Shown: positions 58,437 through 64,000 of the stretch, one piece after another
How the letters are laid out: every line of letters begins with the position of its first letter
Numbering within the stretch: the stretch's first letter is position 1
Assembly (NCBI GenBank): GCA_035623075.1
Contig: DASPUC010000043.1
Coordinates: forward strand, 21,960-85,959
Direction of reading: 5' to 3'
DNA from: Nitrospiraceae bacterium
Lineage (GTDB): Bacteria > Nitrospirota > Nitrospiria > Nitrospirales > Nitrospiraceae
DNA: 64,000 nucleotides
Program-made: the position numbers and the translations under genes
The notes under the pieces: model-generated
Seen by the model: only the letters and a program-made list of their open reading frames with translations
Databases searched by the model: none
Told to the model about the DNA's origin: nothing

Positions 58437-61373
58437 CTATGACCCAGCCGTGATATTCACTCGGCTCCGGACCTTTTCATGACCTGATGCGGTCAAGTCA
58501 CTCTCCGTGAGGAACACGCGTTCTTCTGGCAACTTACCCTCCCCCGCTAATCGGTCGCGCATCTGTTTCGCCCGCTCATCCGCCAAGCTGCGGAGACTTG
58601 CGTCCTCCACAGGGATGGACGCAGCCAGCTGCCGTCTCATCTCTTCAATGGTCGGCGGTTTCGGAGCCATGTCCGGCTTCGAGGGGGGCGTCGTGCCACC
58701 CTGCTGACCCTGTTGTTGATTGAATCGTTCTTTGATCAACCGTTCTTCTTCCGCAACCGGCAGGTTTGTATCCTTTGGCGAAGCCCTTTCCTGTTGCCAT
58801 GAGGCCAAAAGCTGCGCTTTGAGTTTCTGCAAACGGAGCGCCTGGCGATCAGACACCGGGTCAGTTGTTCCAGTAATTTCCAGCCGCAACCCCGGTCGTT
58901 CTCGAAGCGCCGTGATCAATGCCTCAGCCTTCTTCAACTCCGCTGCCCCCGGCACCGCCGATCCTGGCTCGAATTCGAAGTATTGCAGTTCTTCAGCACT
59001 TCCTCCGCCCGGAACCAGCTTGCCTACCAGGGCAAAGGGAGAGGCGACCATCTTGGTGAGGAGATTACCCAGAGTCGAGAGCAGGACTCTGCCGTACTTG
59101 AAATCCGGATCATTGAGGTCCCCACGAATCGGCAGATCGATCTCAATCCGCCCGTTCCGGTCCTGGAGGAGAGCCACGGCGAAGGGAACGGGAAGCGACG
59201 TCGCATCCGGACTGTTGGTTTTCTCGCCGAACGTCAGTTGATCGACGACGACTTTATTTTCTGCTTCGAGCACTTTCTGGGACACCTTGTATTTCAGGTC
59301 AAAGAACAGCTTTCCCTTCGATAGCTCATAGCCGACGTACTTTCCGCTATACGGTCCGGCCGTCGTCAGATCCAAATTTTCAAGCGTGATGGCCAAATCG
59401 GTGAAGGCGTCCTCGCTCAGCGGATTGATAGTCCCAGCAATCTTGAGGGGCGCGACCCGATCGACTCTGCCGGCCAGATCAACGTCGGCCCGAGCGATCT
59501 GCTTGGAAGACAATCCCTTGATCGTTCCCGTGAAGTCTGAAATGCCCGTGCTCACTGGAGGCTGAACTGTCTCATCACGGAACGTGGCCGCGGCCTTCAA
59601 TAATTTGACCGCCCCTATTGTCACGGAAACGGGAGCACTCTTAGATTTCTGATCTGGTGGAGGCTTCTGATCGGTCGGCGCAGGTGCCGGCTCAGAGGAC
59701 CTCAGTTTTGCAAAGTTCGACCCCCCATCCGACAGGATGACAAGATGCACGACCGGTTCCTGGAGGCCAACTTCTTGAATCGAAAGGGCAGTCGGCTCGA
59801 CGGTCAGACGGATGGTGTTCAGGGAGAATCGTTTCATCGAGGCTACTTCATCATCCTGATCCCGTCCTGCGATGGACAGATCCGTCAAGTTGGCATTCCC
59901 CTGATAGGACAGGAACGGACCACGGGGATGGTGAACCGCGAGGTGCAGCTGACCATCCACGTTCACGGCACCGGACAACACATCAATTCTGGCCGATTTC
60001 TCGAAGTACGGTTGAAACGGCCTGATCGCGATCTCTTTTAAGCCCAAGGTCAAGTCAGCCTGAAAAGGGTTTGGTGAAACCGATCCGGTTACGCGGATCT
60101 GGCCCGTGTCATTGATCTGCATCGCGACGGACAGAGGAAGCGGATCCTTCAGGGGAATATGGACGTCATGCGTATCCGCTGTAAGAGAAGCAATTCGGAT
60201 GTGTGCGGGGGTTTGAAGCGATCGATCTTCGAAATCGACGGCATGATCCTCGAGGCCGATCTGTTTGAGAAAGACCGACCATGGCTTCTCTTCTTTCTGC
60301 GGGGATGCGGCGCTGGCGACTGGAGCGGCGGCCTGTGAGGGGACCGGCGCGAACAACTGCTGATAATTGACCTTTCCATCCGGATTCAGCCACGCCGTCC
60401 AGGAAGCCTGTTCGACCGCAACGTTCGCCACTGTGATGTCCCGCTTTGCCAAATCGAGCTCCACACCCTCGACCTTCACCGTCGGAATCACAATCACGGG
60501 ATCGAGCCCACCCTCTTCGGTGATCTTCAAATTTTCTACCTGCGTGCTTGCCTGTGTAATCTGTACGAGCAGCGGATCGGCACCGGTATCGAGGTTATAC
60601 GCGGCATCGGCTGTCAACATGCCGTCGGCAATGGTGAACCGAAAACGGTCCTGCATGTACTTCCAGAGGCTGGGCAGTTTCACCCCCGACAAGACAAACT
60701 TTCCGGATGATCGAACCGGCTCAAGGGAAATGGTTCCTTCCCATGCGAGGGTCTCACCTTTGCCCAGTTCCGCAGTAAAGGCGTACGAATTTTCACCGCC
60801 CGGCTTTGTATAAAAGTTTTTGAGCGCGATGTGGATCGGGACGATATCGAGTGCAAAAGGCTTTGGCTTTGAGTCATCTCTGTACTCGACCACACCTTGC
60901 GTGATCTCGAACTCCCGTATCTCGATGGCAGGGATTGGAGATGGTGCCTTCTCCTCCTGCGGTGGAGTAGCCGCTTGGGGCTCATTGTGAGGCGGTGCCA
61001 GAGCAAGAAGGTTCAACTGCCCTGCTTTCGACACTCTGGCCGAGACAAAGGGGAGCACAAGCCGAATCGAGTCGAAGACATAGGCCCGACGAATGAGAGA
61101 GATCGCCTGGAGATTGATGAAAAACTCCTCGAACCCGATCACCGGAGTTTGATCTACTTCGCGGATATCGAATCCGGTCACCCGAAGGGACAGTGTAAAG
61201 GGATTCACTTCAACATCCGCGACCGAAACGGGACGGTGAAGTTGCTCGGCCAGAATGGGAATGACTTGGGTCTTGATAATATACGGAAGGAGAAAAAACC
61301 CGACGAGCGTGTACACCACCAATAAAACAGCGGCAAGAATCGCGAGACGAGGCGAACGGATCAACCAGTGCAT
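58437..61373 (-). CDS. DUF748-domain envelope protein
   Basis: 978 residues. One N-terminal membrane helix (RLAILAAVLLVVYTLVGFFL) then VIPILAEQLHRPVSVADVEVNPFTLSLRVTGFDIRE, the hallmark of DUF748. A repeated beta-rich AsmA-like body follows, then a C-terminal tail with an OmpA-like FEFEPGSAVPGAAELKKAEALI. DUF748 proteins are inner-membrane-anchored periplasmic bridges of the AsmA/TamB-like group thought to move phospholipids. Ends near the peroxiredoxin upstream region. Confidence 0.88.
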   Translation of the reverse strand: MHWLIRSPRLAILAAVLLVVYTLVGFFLLPYIIKTQVIPILAEQLHRPVSVADVEVNPFTLSLRVTGFDIREVDQTPVIGFEEFFINLQAISLIRRAYVFDSIRLVLPFVSARVSKAGQLNLLALAPPHNEPQAATPPQEEKAPSPIPAIEIREFEITQGVVEYRDDSKPKPFALDIVPIHIALKNFYTKPGGENSYAFTAELGKGETLAWEGTISLEPVRSSGKFVLSGVKLPSLWKYMQDRFRFTIADGMLTADAAYNLDTGADPLLVQITQASTQVENLKITEEGGLDPVIVIPTVKVEGVELDLAKRDITVANVAVEQASWTAWLNPDGKVNYQQLFAPVPSQAAAPVASAASPQKEEKPWSVFLKQIGLEDHAVDFEDRSLQTPAHIRIASLTADTHDVHIPLKDPLPLSVAMQINDTGQIRVTGSVSPNPFQADLTLGLKEIAIRPFQPYFEKSARIDVLSGAVNVDGQLHLAVHHPRGPFLSYQGNANLTDLSIAGRDQDDEVASMKRFSLNTIRLTVEPTALSIQEVGLQEPVVHLVILSDGGSNFAKLRSSEPAPAPTDQKPPPDQKSKSAPVSVTIGAVKLLKAAATFRDETVQPPVSTGISDFTGTIKGLSSKQIARADVDLAGRVDRVAPLKIAGTINPLSEDAFTDLAITLENLDLTTAGPYSGKYVGYELSKGKLFFDLKYKVSQKVLEAENKVVVDQLTFGEKTNSPDATSLPVPFAVALLQDRNGRIEIDLPIRGDLNDPDFKYGRVLLSTLGNLLTKMVASPFALVGKLVPGGGSAEELQYFEFEPGSAVPGAAELKKAEALITALRERPGLRLEITGTTDPVSDRQALRLQKLKAQLLASWQQERASPKDTNLPVAEEERLIKERFNQQQGQQGGTTPPSKPDMAPKPPTIEEMRRQLAASIPVEDASLRSLADERAKQMRDRLAGEGKLPEERVFLTESDLTASGHEKVRSRVNITAGS

Positions 61374-61388
61374 GAATGGCTAACCAAT

Positions 61389-61465
<77 letters not shown>

Positions 61466-61480
61466 AGCCTTATATTTCAA

Positions 61481-62602
61481 CTACTTACTTTCCGAGTACT
61501 CTGCTGTAGATTCGCTTAGTGTTCCCGGAGTGTTCTCGTGGAGATATTTGTGAACCTTTAGAGCGGCTTGCGTCAAGTCTCGCTCTTCAATGGCGTTATA
61601 CCGCTTCCACATTTTCTCTGATTTATGCCCCACGATCTTCATGGCCGTCGCCGTGTCCATCCCTGCCCGTCGCAGGTTGGTTGACGCACAGTGCCGCAAG
61701 TCATGGAATCGAAAATCCATGATACCAGCATTTTTCAACGCAGTCTTAAATGAACGACTAATCCGCTTCAGTGGTTGCCCTTTATAGGTGAACACATATT
61801 TGGTAGCGAGACTCCGCACCTTGGCGAGCCTCTGCAAGGTGAGCCTCACGTCAGGAGTCATAGGTACCTGTCTGGCGGTCTTGGTCTTTGTATCCAGTGT
61901 TCGTAGAGCAATGAATCCTCGTTTCACGTCCACACGGTCCCACGTGAGGCCAACGATTTCACTGAACCGCTGCCCCAACTGGTATGTAGTCAGCAAGACT
62001 GGCCTTATGTGTGGCTTAGCTTTCTGATACAACTTTGACCACTCCTCGTCACTCAATACCCTATCTCGTTCATTGTTCGCGTTGGGCATCGGGACCCTGG
62101 AAGCCGGATTACTCTGGAGTAGTCCTCTTCGGATTGCAACGTTGAGACAGTGCTTCAGTGCAACATGGTCGTGGTTGATTGTTTGAATGCTGGCTGGTTT
62201 CCCATTCGCCTTCTTCCGCTGTGCTCTGAACGCTTCGATGTCCTGTGGCCTGACCTCACTCAACAGTTTGCCACCAAAGAACGGAACAAGGTGAGTCTCA
62301 ACACTATGGGACCGACCTACGAAGGACCGGAGTGTTTTGACTTCTTCGAGTTCTAGGTAGATCTTTGCCCAATCTTTGAAGAGGACAGGTTTTGCCTGTT
62401 CACTCTTCTCCTGTCCGAGTAGAAGACGAGTCCTGATGACTGATTCCATCTCTCTGGCAATGGTCTTGTTGAGACAGCCGACTTTCCACCGTTTCTTTCT
62501 TGCCCCTGGTACTCCGCCTGCCAATACCAAAGACTTCCCGTCCTCACTGTCAATCACGCGGAACTCGACATAGTAGCTGTCAGGTCGTTTGGTCAGTCCC
62601 AA
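61481..62602 (-). CDS. Tyrosine recombinase (integrase)
   Basis: 373 residues. N-terminal AP2-like arm domain, core-binding domain, and catalytic R/K/H/R/H/Y: RFSEIVGLTW (Arg), HDLRHCAST (His, Arg), VGHKS (His) and MWKRYNAIEE (nucleophile Tyr). Starts just beyond the excisionase gene and ends 16 nt from tRNA-Arg, the typical order for a genomic island that uses the tRNA 3' end as att site. Its lower GC and Ser/Thr-rich tail differ from the backbone genes, consistent with transfer. Confidence 0.95.
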   Translation of the reverse strand: MGLTKRPDSYYVEFRVIDSEDGKSLVLAGGVPGARKKRWKVGCLNKTIAREMESVIRTRLLLGQEKSEQAKPVLFKDWAKIYLELEEVKTLRSFVGRSHSVETHLVPFFGGKLLSEVRPQDIEAFRAQRKKANGKPASIQTINHDHVALKHCLNVAIRRGLLQSNPASRVPMPNANNERDRVLSDEEWSKLYQKAKPHIRPVLLTTYQLGQRFSEIVGLTWDRVDVKRGFIALRTLDTKTKTARQVPMTPDVRLTLQRLAKVRSLATKYVFTYKGQPLKRISRSFKTALKNAGIMDFRFHDLRHCASTNLRRAGMDTATAMKIVGHKSEKMWKRYNAIEERDLTQAALKVHKYLHENTPGTLSESTAEYSESK

Positions 62603-62850
62603 CTTTCTTCCCTCCTGCTCTCTGCGCCGCTCGGATCCATGCTTTGAGCGCCTTCCTGAAGCTCCTGCGTCTCTCGCCGCGCCTTGACCGTATGTTGGTC
62701 AATCCACCTGTCGAGGTGTTCCTGCTTGAATCTCACGAGACGCCCAACCTTGACGAAACCTACCTTCCGTGCAGATACCCAGCCGTAGAGAGTCAATTTG
62801 GAAATGCCTAGATACTCCGATGCCTCAGCCATTGTCAAAAGTTTGCTCAT
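62593..62850 (-). CDS. Excisionase-like MerR-type HTH protein
   Basis: 85 residues. DNA-binding wHTH: LLTMAEASEYLGISKLTLYGWVSARKVGFVKVGRLVRF, the HTH_17/excisionase family. Overlaps the integrase start by 10 nt. Should help excision or regulate the island. The C-terminus is Glu/Arg-rich. Confidence 0.88.
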   Translation of the reverse strand: MSKLLTMAEASEYLGISKLTLYGWVSARKVGFVKVGRLVRFKQEHLDRWIDQHTVKARRETQELQEGAQSMDPSGAESRREESWD

Positions 62851-63153
62851 GATTCTCCAAAAAATATTCCATCACTATATTCAATACATGTAGCGAGAAC
62901 CGGGGAAGTCTTACGACCCCCCTACCGCCCAGATGAGCCCGCGTACACGCCGGCATGGTTTGAAGCCTGAGCCCCCAGCGGTGGTGGGCCATCGCTGAGG
63001 AGCAGCCGTCACGCCATTCCGGTTCCCTCCCTGCGGGCCTCCGCCCGTTCAGGCCTGCCCGCTGCGAAAGCGCCTCTGCCCGCATCTTCCTCCTCTGTGC
63101 CCCACCCCTGTCGTTCGTGCGGGGTGGGGCAACATTTATAAGGAGGAAATCAG
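62851..63153. other. 303-bp GC-rich intergenic region of the island
   Basis: No supported gene. It contains short inverted segments, notably GCGGGC/GCCCGC, and a perfect hairpin at 63099-63130. The GC content is much higher than in the adjoining integrase gene. Confidence 0.5.
63099..63130. promoter_or_regulatory. Hairpin upstream of RadC-like gene
   Basis: GCCCCACCCC (63099-63108) and GGGGTGGGGC (63121-63130), a perfect 10-bp stem with a 12-nt loop, ending 13 nt before the AAGGAGG ribosome binding site of the RadC-like gene. Could be a transcription attenuator or binding site; a weak AT-rich tract (AACATTTATAAG) follows. Confidence 0.55.
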
Positions 63154-63651
63154 ATGGAAGAAAACCAGAGACGGCGGGCCGTCACGCACAAACGTCCGTT
63201 ACCGTATCGTGTGCCTCGCTTTCGGATCGCGCTCGTGTGCGAGACATCGGGCTCCGCATCCTCTGCACCGATCCAGACATCCACTGTGGCCGCGGCTCTG
63301 CTTCGGCCCTGTTTTGAGGGCCTCGATCGCGAACAGTTTCTCGTCTGCGGCTTGGACGCTAAGCATCACATTATCGGCATCAACATCGTCTCGATCGGCT
63401 CCTTGACCTTGACGATCGTACATCCCCGCGAGGTTTTTAAACCCTTAATCCTCATGAACGCGGCCGCGTTCATCTGCGCCCACAACCATCCGTCGTGTGA
63501 TCCTACGCCCAGCTCCGAGGATCGGGTGTTGACCCAACGATTACGGCAGGGCGCCGAACTGCTGGGGATCACGCTCCTCGATCACCTCGTCCTTGGCGGG
63601 GACCGCTACTACAGTTTTGCCGACCAGGGCTGGCCAGTTCTCAGCTCCTAA
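63154..63651 (+). CDS. RadC-like JAB-domain protein
   Basis: 165 residues; AAGGAGG is 7 nt before the ATG. The C-terminal JAB/MPN metallo-protease-like fold shows HNHPSCDPTPSSED, the RadC signature with metal-binding HxH...D. The N-terminal HhH domain found in chromosomal RadC is absent, so this is the shorter mobile-element form. Function unproven; despite its old name it is not established in DNA repair. Overlaps the 42-residue minus-strand gene by 11 nt at the 3' end. Confidence 0.9.
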   Translation: MEENQRRRAVTHKRPLPYRVPRFRIALVCETSGSASSAPIQTSTVAAALLRPCFEGLDREQFLVCGLDAKHHIIGINIVSIGSLTLTIVHPREVFKPLILMNAAAFICAHNHPSCDPTPSSEDRVLTQRLRQGAELLGITLLDHLVLGGDRYYSFADQGWPVLSS

Positions 63652-63769
63652 GAAGCCGCAACACCCAGATAACGGCCGACGCCATAAGGGCGATTCCGAT
63701 CACGGCCGTCCCCCAGGCCACGATATCCGCCGCCATCATCGATCCCAACTGATTGATCTGCGTTGCCAA
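63641..63769 (-). CDS. Possible 42-residue single-helix membrane protein
   Basis: Minus-strand frame from TTG 63769 (AGGAG ~11 nt upstream) to a stop at 63641-63643. Short polar N-terminus (MATQINQLGSMM), one hydrophobic helix (AADIVAWGTAVIGIALMASAVIWVL) and a basic end (RLLRS). The layout resembles major coat proteins of filamentous phages and small ICE membrane peptides, but no signal peptide is present. Start codon and expression are uncertain; the neighbouring 63652-63897 region has no other gene. Confidence 0.4.
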   Translation of the reverse strand: MATQINQLGSMMAADIVAWGTAVIGIALMASAVIWVLRLLRS

Positions 63770-63897
63770 GTTCTTTTCTTCTCCTCACATCCGAGAGAAC
63801 TGACGCAACCGGCCGGCCTGCGCCAGTCTCCCGCTCCGACCGTCTTAGCGCACCAGCGCTGACCTGCCCCCTGTAGTTGTACCACTTGCAATGTGAC

Positions 63898-64000
63898 TCA
63901 CGCGCACCGTGGCGCGATGGCTTCCGGTGCCGGCGGACGATAGCCCAGGGCGCTGTGGGGCCGAATCCGGTTGTAGGTCTGCCGCCAGCACTCCACGAGC
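63898..64000 (-). mobile_element. IS3/IS481-type transposase, C-terminal end (runs off right edge)
   Basis: The minus strand encodes ...VECWRQTYNRIRPHSALGYRPPAPEAIAPRCA and a stop at 63898-63900. The YNxxRPHSALGYRPPAPE signature is the conserved C-terminus of IS3-family and IS481-family DDE transposases. The start lies beyond the window. An insertion sequence therefore sits in the island. Confidence 0.9.

Overview
The window looks like a chromosomal segment of a Gram-negative, diderm bacterium with moderately high GC. The gene content (a very large B12-dependent ribonucleotide reductase, a bacterial topoisomerase VI, many outer-membrane lipoproteins, a complete trpEGDCFBA operon, a GYD-domain protein, a DUF748 protein) is most reminiscent of Nitrospira (Nitrospirota). 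That assignment is an inference from remembered gene content; no 16S rRNA gene lies in the window.

Layout. 1-4395 (minus): an AddAB-like helicase/nuclease pair, with the helicase running off the left edge. 4502-5689: small redox and zinc-ribbon proteins. 5699-8908 (minus): topoisomerase VI subunits A and B. 9338-11025: a GYD protein, a lipoprotein and Pal. 11178-19359 (plus): lnt, prfB (with a programmed +1 frameshift), lysS, lolC/E-like, lolD, an outer-membrane barrel and a lipoprotein. 19461-26997 (minus): trp operon preceded by a LysM lipoprotein. 27202-32424: ligA, a CNNM/CBS protein, RlpA, an ACT protein and a small hypothetical. 32571-36110 (minus): nrdJ with an elaborate upstream region holding NrdR-like boxes and DnaA boxes. 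36449-39090: small envelope proteins and AmpG. 39217-41915: two tRNA methylthiotransferases (mtaB, miaB). 42295-43428: a tiny membrane protein and a lipoprotein. 43435-45290 (minus): a mutY-mutT-exonuclease repair operon. 45460-49347: PilZ protein, SDR, a toxin-antitoxin-like pair with a cysteine-free IscA-like third gene, a Nudix hydrolase and an rRNA methyltransferase. 49376-51394: a large lipoprotein with about twelve Gly/Asp repeats. 51573-58343: lon, msrB, a secreted cyclase-family protein, a radical SAM protein and a peroxiredoxin. 58437-61373: DUF748. 61389-64000: tRNA-Arg(TCT) followed by a tyrosine recombinase, an excisionase-like protein, a RadC-like JAB protein, a tiny membrane protein and the end of an insertion sequence. 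This last part is the start of an integrated island that leaves the window on the right.

How the genes fit together. Several clusters are coherent: lipoprotein maturation and export (lnt, lolC/E, lolD, near pal and other lipoproteins); genome maintenance (AddAB-like, topo VI, ligA, mutY/mutT/exonuclease, nrdJ); tRNA modification (mtaB, miaB); and tryptophan synthesis. The strongest points for a second look are a sliding-clamp-binding-like motif in the tail of the topo VI B subunit, the combined NrdR/DnaA control region of nrdJ, the Gly/Asp-repeat lipoprotein, the three-gene toxin-antitoxin/IscA-like unit, and a family of 25-bp repeats that flank trpG and have entered the 3' end of prfB.
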